From contig NZ_JBNAGJ010000005.1 in NCBI RefSeq assembly GCF_049803795.1, positions 258,963 through 322,962 on the forward strand: a stretch of 64,000 bases of DNA. The letters run 5' to 3'. Under the pieces are notes generated by a model. The model was not told the DNA's origin, searched no databases, and saw only the letters and a program-made list of their open reading frames with translations. Made by a program: the position numbers and the translations under genes. The stretch comes from Thalassobius sp002708925. Its GTDB lineage: Bacteria > Pseudomonadota > Alphaproteobacteria > Rhodobacterales > Rhodobacteraceae. Shown piece after piece: positions 49,471 to 57,210 of the stretch (its first letter is position 1; every line of letters begins with the position of its first letter).

Positions 49471-51530
49471 CACACGCCCCTTTTTAGCTTCACGCGATAG
49501 ACAGCAGAGCAACGGCAGTTATGATTGATTATGCCGCTGCTCAGCAGTATATTTGAACTACTTTCAAAATTGTAAACAGGACCATCGTAATGGAACCGAC
49601 GGACCCTACCCACAACCCGTACCGCAACACTCATCGGAGGCGGCGCGCCCACCTTCTTCCGGCTGTAGCTGAGGCCCACAAGACTGCTGAGAGTATTAAC
49701 GAAATTGTCCGCGCTGTCGGGTCCACCATCCCCATTGTCAGGTCTTGCCTTTCCGACCTTGGCCTTGACGCGCCTGATGGCAAACATGCCAGTCGGAAGT
49801 GGAGTACCCAATCCAAGATTGCCCAAGAGCGCAGAGACTCCGCTAAGCCTGAAATCTTGAGGCTGTTCAACGATGGCTACGCTGTTTTGCCAATTTCTAA
49901 GCAAATCGGACTTAGCCGCACTGTCGTGAATAGATGCCTTGAAGAAATGGGAATCGAACGCCCTGACATTTCTGATGGGGCGAGGCGATCTAACGCCAAG
50001 ATGACGAAAGAGGAGCGTCGCGCCAGAGCGAAGAATGCAAACGACGCCATTCGGGCCAGAGGGGCAACCAACAAGACGCGCCAATTTCAGGCGCATGACC
50101 ATGAGGAGGCCATGTGCTACGTCGGCGCCGGAGAACAAACCGTTGTCGATTACCTGTTGCTCCGCGGGCTCGAGGCCATACCCCAAGCGGCGCGGCATGG
50201 CTACAACATCGACATCCTCAGTGGGAACGTGGCCGTGGAGGTTCACAACACGACTGCCTATCCTCACGGGACGACTAAACGACTCTGCCGCATCGTAGAG
50301 TTGCTCCGCGGTGGCTTCCATGTCGCATACATCCATCTCGGAAGAACTGAAACCAAACCGACCGATGCGGCCCTCGAACACCTCATCTCCTTTCTTGACT
50401 TCACCCGCAACAACCCATCCGCGCCCTGTGAGTATCGGGTGATTAGGCGTGACGGCGAGATTGATATTTCTGCCCACAGACAGTTCAACAAGTTCACCGG
50501 AATACTGATGCCTCATGGCATATTTCAGACCTAGGCGAGAGACCTTCACCCATGGCGCAAAGCAGTTTATGGTTTCGCTGATCGGCAGGTCGGTATCATG
50601 CGGGCAGCGGGCGGTGATCCCGTTCCCAAGGTCATATCGTTCGCTCAGGCTGATCACCTTGCCAGCCAGCGCAACATGATTTTCCCGATGCTCCTTTGGG
50701 AAACCCAGCTGCCATTTTCGCGTCACGTCCTCGACATCAGGGCGATCCATCACCTGCAACATCGCCTCTTCGCGGCTCTCGGCCTGTGCACGGAACGCCT
50801 GGTCCTCTGCGATCTTCTTGCCGCGATAGGCCAGCATCCGATCCTTGTACCGACCTGTGATGCGGTCGATCTGTTTTTGAGTCAGCGGTTTTCCGTCTCG
50901 GATCGCAGCCGCGACGGTCCGGTCAAACCGACGGTCCCGCAGCCTGCGGGTGAAATACCGGCGATCCAAATTCGTCAGGTCCGTCCGCGCGTTGATCACC
51001 CAATCGGTCATTTCGGAGGTCAATCCAATTATCCCGCCCTCGCGGCGGCCTGTTGCTCGGCTCATTCTGCCGGTGATGTCGAGTGCAGCGGCGCGCAGCC
51101 CACCAGATCGCGGACTTTCGATTGCATCCACCAGCGCACGGCGAACCGCCTCTTGTGTGTCTTCAACGATGCCCTGAACAAGCGCCGCGCCGTTGGCCTC
51201 CAGGTAGGCCTGTGCCCGCTGATTATAGCCGTCAAACCCCCAAGCGGCAGCAATCTGCCTTGGCAGCAATGAACGAGTATCAGCGCCCGCCGCAAAATAT
51301 GTCTGCCGGATGGCTTCGCGCAGCGCAGAAAAATCCCCCTGCTCCATTCGGAACATTTCAGCAGCGTCCCCCAAGGCCCCACGGTCGAGCGCTTCAATCA
51401 ACGCGCCAACATCCACACGCGCGCGCGCCTGATAGACAGCATCCAAGAACGCTGTTCGAATGATCGGCCCATACTTGTCCAGCAGCGCGGCCAGAGCGGC
51501 CCGCTGTGCGGCGGTGGTGTTTCGTGGCAT
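49470..51530 (-). CDS. MuF-type phage minor head protein interrupted by an intein
   Basis: 686 codons from the ATG at 51530 (MPRNTTAAQRAALAAL). The N-extein (322 aa, to ISETIN) is a Phage_Mu_F/SPP1-gp7-like head-morphogenesis protein (MTDWVINARTDLTNLDRRYF, RYKDRMLAYRGKKIAEDQAF, VTRKWQLGFPKEHRENHVAL, DTDLPISE). The C-extein is only 15 residues, CRCSAVYRVKLKRGV. Joining them restores the family's hallmark INCRC. The 349-residue intein lies exactly between Asn and Cys of that motif. The spliced product would be 337 aa. It probably helps DNA ejection or portal packing in the capsid. Confidence 0.85.
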   Translation of the reverse strand: MPRNTTAAQRAALAALLDKYGPIIRTAFLDAVYQARARVDVGALIEALDRGALGDAAEMFRMEQGDFSALREAIRQTYFAAGADTRSLLPRQIAAAWGFDGYNQRAQAYLEANGAALVQGIVEDTQEAVRRALVDAIESPRSGGLRAAALDITGRMSRATGRREGGIIGLTSEMTDWVINARTDLTNLDRRYFTRRLRDRRFDRTVAAAIRDGKPLTQKQIDRITGRYKDRMLAYRGKKIAEDQAFRAQAESREEAMLQVMDRPDVEDVTRKWQLGFPKEHRENHVALAGKVISLSERYDLGNGITARCPHDTDLPISETINCFAPWVKVSRLGLKYAMRHQYSGELVELSVGRNINLAVTPNHPILTGRGWVVAGEVKKGDEVFEGRIGRFGFSSSEMDVCDMEATAEQLYDAAESFSRPVRIGSRVVNLHGHVPTEDVDVVAMPRRLGYGLEPAEQQVIDNGLFSGADVAHGLLMVMRLKLARLVGCPSGPNGVVCILRSGATLLFRHLGVRSPRPIRNVRAFDSHFFKASIHDSAAKSDLLRNWQNSVAIVEQPQDFRLSGVSALLGNLGLGTPLPTGMFAIRRVKAKVGKARPDNGDGGPDSADNFVNTLSSLVGLSYSRKKVGAPPPMSVAVRVVGRVRRFHYDGPVYNFESSSNILLSSGIINHNCRCSAVYRVKLKRGV
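49518..50564 (-). other. Intein (Hint domain) in the minor head protein
   Basis: 349 codons from Cys1 (codon 50564-50562) to Asn349 (codon 49520-49518). Block A: CFAPWVKVSRLG, with YSGELVELSVGRN. Block B: TPNHPILT with the conserved T-x-x-H (residues 39-42). Blocks F/G: FHYDGPVYNFESSSNIL and SGIINHN, followed by +1 Cys. All catalytic positions for class 1 splicing are present. The middle (residues ~75-300) has no LAGLIDADG or HNH motif in this frame; it is the complement of a homing-endonuclease ORF on the other strand. A Met at intein residue 311 (codon 49634-49632) would start a 39-residue segment that is typical in size for a split Int-C. Confidence 0.85.
49590..50534 (+). CDS. VSR-like homing endonuclease encoded antisense inside the intein
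   Basis: 314 aa, ATG at 49590 with AGGA eight bases upstream, ending 30 bases from the intein's first codon. Two similar HTH repeats (residues ~34-62, SINEIVRAVGSTIPIVRSCL; ~98-127, AVLPISKQIGLSRTVVNRCL) are followed by a basic linker. A PD-(D/E)xK/VSR-like nuclease follows: GEQTVVDYLLLRGLEAIPQA (Glu182), YNIDILSGNVAVEVH (Asp208, Glu217, His219), then RIVELLRGGFHVAYIHLG. This fits the VSR-related homing nucleases described from fractured split-intein genes. The last ~45 residues lie opposite intein blocks A/B and may be less meaningful. Confidence 0.75.
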   Translation: MEPTDPTHNPYRNTHRRRRAHLLPAVAEAHKTAESINEIVRAVGSTIPIVRSCLSDLGLDAPDGKHASRKWSTQSKIAQERRDSAKPEILRLFNDGYAVLPISKQIGLSRTVVNRCLEEMGIERPDISDGARRSNAKMTKEERRARAKNANDAIRARGATNKTRQFQAHDHEEAMCYVGAGEQTVVDYLLLRGLEAIPQAARHGYNIDILSGNVAVEVHNTTAYPHGTTKRLCRIVELLRGGFHVAYIHLGRTETKPTDAALEHLISFLDFTRNNPSAPCEYRVIRRDGEIDISAHRQFNKFTGILMPHGIFQT

Positions 51531-51543
51531 TGGGGGGTGCCCC

Positions 51544-51729
51544 TCAGATGATAGGCGGCATTGCGCGCTTGGCAATCTCCGCTCGAACTCCCTCGATCCA
51601 CGCGACAAGGATCATCGCGTCAACAAGCGAAAACTCGTCATGCGGCGTTGCCCAGGCATCCACGGCCATCCGCAGATTGCCCTGGCTCAGATGCTGGCAA
51701 ATACGCCAAATATGAAAGGAGCGATACAC
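51544..51729 (-). CDS. Small hypothetical head-region protein
   Basis: 61 aa, GTG start four bases after the preceding gene: MYRSFHIWRICQHLSQGNLR, then SLVDAMILVAWIEGVRAEIA. No motif recognised. Tight packing with the minor head gene (13 bases) is the main support. Confidence 0.5.
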   Translation of the reverse strand: MYRSFHIWRICQHLSQGNLRMAVDAWATPHDEFSLVDAMILVAWIEGVRAEIAKRAMPPII

Positions 51730-51733
51730 GCGC

Positions 51734-52141
51734 CTATTGTTTCAGTTCGACCTCAAAAAGCAAGGCCACGCCGCCGGGGGCTACGCGGTTGACACTGGCA
51801 ATCTCGTGCTTGCCGTCTGCCAATGTGATCACGTCGCCCATCAACGGTGCCTCGCCGGTTGCCGCAATCGTCAAAACCCGCGCCGTGCGTGGCACCAAAA
51901 CACCTTTGTCATCCCGGCTGTGGCGCGTCTTGCTGCCTTCATCCAAGATCGTAACGTCATAGGTGTCCGGCTCGGGCTCATTGCCCATCGCCGCGTCACC
52001 CCAAGGGGTGCCCGCGTTCGGGTCAGATGCGCTCTCAGCGCCTTTGCGGGTGAGCGTGGCGATATACTCGCCCTGCCCCACAGCCTCGCCAGCCTCTGCC
52101 AGCGCCTCGGCGATCTCGGCGGCGATGTCTGTACCGCTCAT
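51734..52141 (-). CDS. Head-tail connector region protein
   Basis: 135 aa. Helical N-terminus (TDIAAEIAEALAEAGEAVGQ) then a beta-rich part (ARVLTIAATGEAPLMGDVIT, LADGKHEIASVNRVAPGGVA). Size and order suggest a head-closure or stopper protein, but no family is recognised with certainty. Overlaps its neighbour by 4 bases. Confidence 0.55.
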   Translation of the reverse strand: MSGTDIAAEIAEALAEAGEAVGQGEYIATLTRKGAESASDPNAGTPWGDAAMGNEPEPDTYDVTILDEGSKTRHSRDDKGVLVPRTARVLTIAATGEAPLMGDVITLADGKHEIASVNRVAPGGVALLFEVELKQ

Positions 52142-52542
52142 ACGCTCAACACCGCAGCTGCTCGGTTGATGTACAGGCGCAGCATCGCGTCAACCTTGGT
52201 ACTGACCGGCGTCATAGTCTCGCCATCGGCCGAGGTCTTGTCTCCGATGACCTGCCACTTGATCCCCTTCACCTCAGTGAGAACCTTTGCCTCTCCCGGC
52301 GTGAAAGTTTTGGAAAAGAAGCCCGGCTTGCCTAGTTCAATCTTGGCAGCCTCGTAGATCGCAGCATCCACGTTGTCGCTATCCAGGTCATAGCCAGACA
52401 TGAAGCGAGACACATAGCTAAATCGAATATAGTCTGTTGCCCGCACCAGCGCAGCGGCGCTATCTACATCGTCTGCGATTGTGTCCCCACGAGCTGCCGC
52501 ATAGGCAATCCAGTCAGCAACAGAAACGGCCATATCAGACAT
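52138..52542 (-). CDS. Head-tail adaptor (DnaT_2-like phage protein)
   Basis: 134 aa. ADWIAYAAARGDTIADDVDS, ALVRATDYIRFSYVSRFMSG, YEAAKIELGKPGFFSKTFTP. This pattern is often annotated as putative DnaT-like ssDNA binding protein in phages, but in head operons it occupies the adaptor (gp6-like) position. Structural adaptor is the more likely role. Confidence 0.65.
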   Translation of the reverse strand: MSDMAVSVADWIAYAAARGDTIADDVDSAAALVRATDYIRFSYVSRFMSGYDLDSDNVDAAIYEAAKIELGKPGFFSKTFTPGEAKVLTEVKGIKWQVIGDKTSADGETMTPVSTKVDAMLRLYINRAAAVLSV

Positions 52543-52858
52543 CCACGAACATGACGTCGATCAACATTTTTCGAAGATCCTCAACGCCTTTGCGCTTGTC
52601 AAAGTCGACCCTGTGAGCTTCTAGCAACTCAGCCAGCTTGGGTTTTTCCATTTCGGCGACTTCCTCACGGGAAAACTGTTCGCGCGAGGATTCACTGCCC
52701 TCAGCGACGAGCCATCCATCCTTTGCCCAGGCCTGCACAACAGGGCTTTTGAAAAGGCGTTCTGCGACACTTTCTTCCAAGTCAATGCTGCCTCCGGCGG
52801 GAACAACGACATCTGGAGATAGCCCCAAATCACGGCTGATGGTGTTGTTGATCTTCAT
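52535..52858 (-). CDS. Small hypothetical head protein
   Basis: 107 aa, start at 52858 (MKINNTISRDLGLSPD) with AAGGAG. SIDLEESVAERLFKSPVVQA followed by a C-terminal SAP-like helical part (EMEKPKLAELLEAHRVDFDK, VEDLRKMLID). Occurs directly after the capsid gene; perhaps a capsid accessory or head-tail protein. Confidence 0.6.
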   Translation of the reverse strand: MKINNTISRDLGLSPDVVVPAGGSIDLEESVAERLFKSPVVQAWAKDGWLVAEGSESSREQFSREEVAEMEKPKLAELLEAHRVDFDKRKGVEDLRKMLIDVMFVDV

Positions 52859-52910
52859 GGTTTTCACTCCTTGTAGGGTGCGAGGCCGATCGCCCGGCCC
52901 CGCGGTTGGA

Positions 52911-53864
52911 TCAGATCCCATCGCCGTAGCTGACGGCTTTGGGCAGGCGGATATCCAGGCCACCCAGCCGGAACATGCCCGGAATGGTGAACTGGAACCC
53001 CTCGATCTGGACCGGGAAGAAGCGGTGAACCATGGGAACATGCAGCTTCAGAACATCGGGCGCTCGGCGGTAAGCCACCATGCGCGCGGTGTCCCCAGCA
53101 CCTTTGGTCAGCAAACCCCGTTTGCCACGGATGGTCAGTTGCTGGCCTGTTTCAGCAGTGAAGACATTGGCTTTCTGGATGAATTCCAGAATCGTCATGC
53201 TGGTGTCCGTCAAACGGGTAGAAGCAATCGTGTTCAGGCGCTCAGTGGGCAAGATCAACGTGTTTGCCAACTCGGTTTCCTTGGTCGCGGTGACGATACC
53301 AGTCAGAAGCGAATTCACATCACGAATGATTTGGTCCGGTGTTTTGGTCGACCAAGTGGTAGTGGATCCGGTTCCATCTGCGGTCACAGATGCAGCCGGG
53401 ACGCCGGTGTAGTCATAGAGGCCTTCGAAATTCTTCGAGCTGTCACCGTTGAAGGAAACGTCATAGACCATTTCTTCGTAGGCGCGGCGCGCGAGGCGGG
53501 CTTTCTCACTGTCCAGCGGAACACCCAGCAGGCGCGCTTGGTTCACTTCCTCGTAGCCGTAGCTGTAGCCGATGCCAGCCGTGTGAACGGCAGTCTCGAA
53601 TTGCTCCATCTGGGCGCCCACAACGGGAACATCCTTGCCGTTGCCGTTCAGCCATTTGGCTTTACCTGCGCCGTCCATCGACAAGTAGGTGACAGACTTC
53701 ACGAACTCCCCGGCGGACGTGTCGACCGGGATCAGTGAGGCATAGTCCAATTCGGGGTATTTGAATTTGTACACGCCAGCCTCGATGTGCGAGGTCTGCT
53801 TTTGCGCAAAGCCCAAAGATGCTTGCATCGCATCGTTGAACTGCTTGGTGGATTGAATATTCAT
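52911..53864 (-). CDS. Major capsid protein (DUF2184-like)
   Basis: 317 aa, HK97-fold capsid of the encapsulin-like DUF2184 group: QKQTSHIEAGVYKFKYPELD, GAQMEQFETAVHTAGIGYSY, FEGLYDYTGVPAASV, ILPTERLNTIASTRL, and the C-terminal VPMVHRFFPVQIEGFQF. Together with the cement gene just upstream this is a typical capsid pair. Confidence 0.85.
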   Translation of the reverse strand: MNIQSTKQFNDAMQASLGFAQKQTSHIEAGVYKFKYPELDYASLIPVDTSAGEFVKSVTYLSMDGAGKAKWLNGNGKDVPVVGAQMEQFETAVHTAGIGYSYGYEEVNQARLLGVPLDSEKARLARRAYEEMVYDVSFNGDSSKNFEGLYDYTGVPAASVTADGTGSTTTWSTKTPDQIIRDVNSLLTGIVTATKETELANTLILPTERLNTIASTRLTDTSMTILEFIQKANVFTAETGQQLTIRGKRGLLTKGAGDTARMVAYRRAPDVLKLHVPMVHRFFPVQIEGFQFTIPGMFRLGGLDIRLPKAVSYGDGI

Positions 53865-53876
53865 TGCTCAGCCCCC

Positions 53877-54359
53877 TTAGCTGGCACCGGCGGTGCAGCC
53901 GCCATTGGTGTCGAAGCGAATAGCAGCAAGAGCCCCATCCGCCGCGCTCGTTTCCCAGCGCGCATTGTTGATTTTGATCGAGCCGTCCGTGCCAGCGTCA
54001 GCATTGGAAAAGGTGCCATCGGCAACCAGCACCCAGACGTCATCGCCCGCAGACACGCCACCGGCATCGGTGACAGTGACCCATAGAACGCCGCGCTGCA
54101 TCACAAGCGCGCTGTCGTACTGGGCAAAGCTATCGTCGGTTGCCGACTGATCACGGACGGTGATTCCGAGGATGACATCGGTGGATGCCGACACTTCATC
54201 GCACTGGCCATCGGCGGTGCCCTGAATCACCGGGACAGCAAACCCGATCCCACCCGACGCTTCGACTTCTTTCGAAATCAGATTGTTGGGTTCAGTGTTG
54301 ACGATCATACCGGCATAAGCCGCCGCCATGTTTGAAAGATAGGTCGATTGAACAGCCAT
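53877..54359 (-). CDS. Capsid cement / decoration protein (DUF2190/Gp24-like)
   Basis: 160 aa beta-rich protein: AAAYAGMIVNTEPNNLISKE, VPVIQGTADGQCDEVSAS, VMQRGVLWVTVTDAGGVSAG, then a Gly/Asp-rich end. Pattern and position (12 bases before the capsid gene) fit a structural cement protein that stabilises the shell. Confidence 0.72.
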   Translation of the reverse strand: MAVQSTYLSNMAAAYAGMIVNTEPNNLISKEVEASGGIGFAVPVIQGTADGQCDEVSASTDVILGITVRDQSATDDSFAQYDSALVMQRGVLWVTVTDAGGVSAGDDVWVLVADGTFSNADAGTDGSIKINNARWETSAADGALAAIRFDTNGGCTAGAS

Positions 54360-54362
54360 CGA

Positions 54363-54758
54363 TCAGGCCTCCTTTTTCGCGCCCATCCAAGCATTACTCA
54401 GATCGGTGATGTTGTCGGTGTAGGCCTTGTCGGCCACGGTCATGTCGGCACCACTCTGGATGCCGTCACGCACCGCAGCGGCGAACTGGTCGCCCTTGGC
54501 CGCATCTTTCGCCACGGCCTTGAACATGCCGGTGATTTCGGCATCGGACGCATCTTGCACCATGTCGTCACCCAGAACCTTGGCGACGGCTGACTTGCGC
54601 AAATCGGCATCTGAGACGTTGGCCGTCTTGATGTCTGCGTCAATCGCGCGAATCCATTTGACCGCATCGTCGGACAGACGCCCTCGGCGCAAAGTGATCT
54701 GCCAGTTATTGCGGATCACCTCGCCACCGTGCGCGCGTATGCGGTCCAAGATCATCAC
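54363..54758 (-). CDS. Chimeric small protein: replication-type N-terminus joined to a DUF2213-like C-terminus
   Basis: 131 aa. Residues 1-40 (ILDRIRAHGGEVIRNNWQIT, LRRGRLSDDAVKWIRA) resemble small proteins of phage replication operons. Residues ~48-131 (DADLRKSAVAKVLGDDMVQD, ASDAEITGMFKAVAKDAAKG) resemble the C-terminal part of DUF2213 head proteins that normally precede the cement and capsid genes. It overlaps parB by 4 bases and ends 3 bases before the cement gene. Most likely a fusion left by a deletion; the assignments are from pattern memory. Confidence 0.55.
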   Translation of the reverse strand: MMILDRIRAHGGEVIRNNWQITLRRGRLSDDAVKWIRAIDADIKTANVSDADLRKSAVAKVLGDDMVQDASDAEITGMFKAVAKDAAKGDQFAAAVRDGIQSGADMTVADKAYTDNITDLSNAWMGAKKEA

Positions 54759-55699
54759 AGCGCGATTTCCTGCTTTTCCAATGTCTTGCGAAGCTTTTTG
54801 ATTTCTTCTTTCTGGGCGTTGACCTGCCTTTGCAGGCGGGCGGCGTTGGACTGATGTTCTTTCGAGCGCCCCTCTGATTGGGCAAGGCGGCGCTGCAAGT
54901 TGCCGATGACGCGCCCCTGGTCGCCCTCCGTCAACTCTTTGATCTGCGCTTTCAGGTCGGTAATTTCACCCTTCGCCGCCCTAGCACTGGCCCTCAGCTC
55001 CGTGTTTTCTTCGCGAAGACCGATCAGCTCGTCTTCAATGCCCTCGCGTGTCAGCCCTGACAGCCCCATGCGGGCTTCTGCATTCTGATCCCCTACGGGC
55101 GCTGAATCTTGACGACTTTCAGGCCGCATTTCCTCCAGAGCGGCGGCAGGTTGTCCCTGCCCTTGTGCCTTGGGCTTCTCGGCTGCCTTGCCAATATTGG
55201 CTGTGTTCTGCTGGTATGTGGTGCCATTGCGCTCGACGGTGCGCTCCCTTTGCATCTGGTAACCGTTACCAGATAGATCAGAACGGATACTGGAAACGAA
55301 TGGGTGTGACACGCCGCATCGCCGCGCAACCTCCCGATCAGACCATTGCGACCACTCCTCATCTTCTAGAAGCGTCATGACCGCGCGGCGCTTATCCGCG
55401 TTGGTGCGGCGTAGGCCATGCACTGCATTGGCGGCGCAAGAATGCAGGATTGCGCGGCGGCGGTCGCCCTGGCGAATTTCTGCGGGAATTTCCGTGCGAC
55501 CGATCCGCTCCCAAGCCGCGACGCGGTAAAAGCCATCAGCCAGCCAGTAGTCCTTACCGTCAAAATAGACCGTGATTGGCGGAAATACCGTGTCGGGATC
55601 TGCCATCGCCTCGGCATATTCCGCAACGGTGACCTCGTGAATTTCAGCGCGGGACTGCGTTCCGCCATCAAGCCGGATTTTGCGAATATCTACACTCAT
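54755..55699 (-). CDS. ParB/Srx-fold DNA-binding protein with coiled-coil tail
   Basis: 314 aa. ParB-N-like domain: ADPDTVFPPITVYFDGKDYW, LADGFYRVAAWERIG, LHSCAANAVHGLRRTNADKR. HTH: WSDREVARRCGVSHPFVSSI. Central low-complexity Gln/Ala linker, then a long coiled coil to the end (ENTELRASARAAKGEITDLK, QKEEIKKLRKTLEKQEIAL). Such single ParB-like proteins in prophages are usually transcription or replication regulators rather than partition proteins; no parA is nearby. Confidence 0.8.
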   Translation of the reverse strand: MSVDIRKIRLDGGTQSRAEIHEVTVAEYAEAMADPDTVFPPITVYFDGKDYWLADGFYRVAAWERIGRTEIPAEIRQGDRRRAILHSCAANAVHGLRRTNADKRRAVMTLLEDEEWSQWSDREVARRCGVSHPFVSSIRSDLSGNGYQMQRERTVERNGTTYQQNTANIGKAAEKPKAQGQGQPAAALEEMRPESRQDSAPVGDQNAEARMGLSGLTREGIEDELIGLREENTELRASARAAKGEITDLKAQIKELTEGDQGRVIGNLQRRLAQSEGRSKEHQSNAARLQRQVNAQKEEIKKLRKTLEKQEIAL

Positions 55700-56031
55700 G
55701 TTTCAAGCACCTCGATGCCTTGCGCTTGCGCCACGGCGCGGCGCACTTCGTAATCCCTGGTAGGCTTGCCTTTGCTGTCCTCGTAAACGGTGGCCCAGTT
55801 CAGGCGCTTGTCCTCGTAGACGAAATCAACGGTGAGCTTCATCTTGCGACCTGTGCGGGTCAGCAGGGGGCCGTTCCGACCTTGCAGTTCGATACCGACT
55901 TGGCGCTTGAGGTTGCGGATTTCCCCGGCCTTTTCCATGAGGCGCAACTCACCCCAACGGCGGGCTTCTTTCAGGCTGTCGAACCTGACGCCGTCCACAG
56001 TGGTTGCAATGGCACCGTACTTATTTGCCAT
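55696..56031 (-). CDS. DUF1064 phage nuclease-like protein
   Basis: 111 aa. GVRFDSLKEARRWGELRLME, IRNLKRQVGIELQG, KLTVDFVYEDKRLNWATVYE, SKGKPTRDYEVRRA. DUF1064 has a PD-(D/E)xK fold related to VRR nucleases and Holliday-junction resolvases; the E in FDSLKEARR and D in VDFVYED are candidate metal ligands. Acts in phage recombination or replication, next to ssb. Confidence 0.82.
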   Translation of the reverse strand: MANKYGAIATTVDGVRFDSLKEARRWGELRLMEKAGEIRNLKRQVGIELQGRNGPLLTRTGRKMKLTVDFVYEDKRLNWATVYEDSKGKPTRDYEVRRAVAQAQGIEVLET

Positions 56032-56507
56032 CAGATCCGCACCTCTGGCGCAAATGGAATCTCGTCGTCAATGCCGCCAGCCCCATAGCCGCCCTGAGTC
56101 CCATATCCACCGCCCCGGCCACCAAAGCCGTTGTTTTCTTGGCTCTGACCCCGAGTCCCTTGCGGGCCGTCCAGCATCACCAGCTTGGCGTCAAAGCCCT
56201 GCAATACGATTTCGGTGGAGTAGCGATCCTGCCCAGCCTGATCCTGCCACTTGCGCGTGACCATCTTGCCGGAAATGTAGACCTTGGAGCCTTTTCGCAG
56301 GTACTGTTCAGCGACACGGATCAGTCCGTCTGAGAAGATCGCCACGGACACCCATTCAGTGCGCTCCCTTTGCTCGCCGGTGTTGCGGTCTTTCCAGCGC
56401 TCAGACACGGCCAGGCGCAGGTTGCAGACCTTGTTGCCGTTCTGAAATGAGCGAACCTCGGGATCTCGCCCCAGATTTCCGATAAATTGGCATTGGTTCA
56501 GGCTCAT
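56031..56507 (-). CDS. ssb: Phage single-stranded DNA-binding protein
   Basis: 158 aa. OB fold 1-110 (MSLNQCQFIGNLGRDPEVRS, RTEWVSVAIFSDGL, YISGKMVTRKWQDQAG). Gly/Gln-rich linker, then GGIDDEIPF, the interaction tip. Unusually the tip is not terminal: six residues, APEVRI, follow it. In typical SSB the terminal Phe carboxylate is part of the interaction, so partner recruitment may be changed. Stop and the DUF1064 start overlap (TGATG). Confidence 0.92.
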   Translation of the reverse strand: MSLNQCQFIGNLGRDPEVRSFQNGNKVCNLRLAVSERWKDRNTGEQRERTEWVSVAIFSDGLIRVAEQYLRKGSKVYISGKMVTRKWQDQAGQDRYSTEIVLQGFDAKLVMLDGPQGTRGQSQENNGFGGRGGGYGTQGGYGAGGIDDEIPFAPEVRI

Positions 56508-56671
56508 TTTGCCCTCCGTTGAAGCTCTTGCGTCTTCATTTCGATTGCAATTTTCTGGTGCGGCGTAAGTTCGCCGCGCTCTTCCCAGCCTGCGACCATT
56601 GCTTTAAGCACCTCTAGGTCCGTCTCGGCGGCGATCTTGTCGTCAATGGTGCGAAGCATCTTGCGCGTCAT
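56504..56671 (-). CDS. Small helical hypothetical protein
   Basis: 55 aa: MTRKMLRTIDDKIAAETDLE, KAMVAGWEERGELTPHQKIA. Overlaps both flanking genes by 4 bases (ATGA), which fixes the start. Two charged helices; no family recognised. Confidence 0.6.
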   Translation of the reverse strand: MTRKMLRTIDDKIAAETDLEVLKAMVAGWEERGELTPHQKIAIEMKTQELQRRAK

Positions 56672-57210
56672 GCAGCCATCCTTCCAACAAACTCGGTCGG
56701 GCCACTGTGGCGCGCATCGAAAAGATACCAGGACACGTTGTCCTTTCCGGTCTGGTTCGTGCCCTCGATCCAGCACAGACGCCCCACAGAGACAATCTTC
56801 TGGAGCCGGGACAGATAGGGCGCAGCCTGCACCGTGTGGACCCAGTCCGCATCGAACAAAAGCCACGTCGGCAGGACGCTCGAAAAGTGCAGGATCATCG
56901 CGTGAAGGATCTCGCGCGTCCAAGGTGGATTCGTGATGATGTGAGTGGCACCGATCGACAGGATGTCCGCCCGTGTCGCCCGCAGCGCATCGACGCGAAA
57001 AACCCCCTCGGCCCCCGGCTCAATATCGCTGGCTACGAGGCATTGGGCTCCGTATCCTTGAATCTGGTGAACTAGATGGCCCTCTGCCGCGCAGGGCTCC
57101 CAGAAGCGGCAGCCCCACGCAAGATGTCTGGCGAGAGATGCACCGGCCTTAGGATCGAAGGTCAGATACTTGTCCTGCCTCCTGCGTCGGAATGAGGACC
57201 GCTTACCCAT
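56668..57210 (-). CDS. SAM-dependent DNA methyltransferase-like protein
   Basis: 180 aa from 57210 (MGKRSSFRRRRQDKYLT). Class I fold: FWEPCAAEGHLVHQIQGYGA as SAM motif I, VASDIEPGAEG as motif II, and THIITNPPWTREIL with the NPPW catalytic motif (about residue 92) of N6-adenine/N4-cytosine methylases. Small and without a target-recognition domain, typical of orphan phage methylases that may shield phage DNA. The EPCAAEG loop lacks one usual glycine. Confidence 0.75.
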   Translation of the reverse strand: MGKRSSFRRRRQDKYLTFDPKAGASLARHLAWGCRFWEPCAAEGHLVHQIQGYGAQCLVASDIEPGAEGVFRVDALRATRADILSIGATHIITNPPWTREILHAMILHFSSVLPTWLLFDADWVHTVQAAPYLSRLQKIVSVGRLCWIEGTNQTGKDNVSWYLFDARHSGPTEFVGRMAA

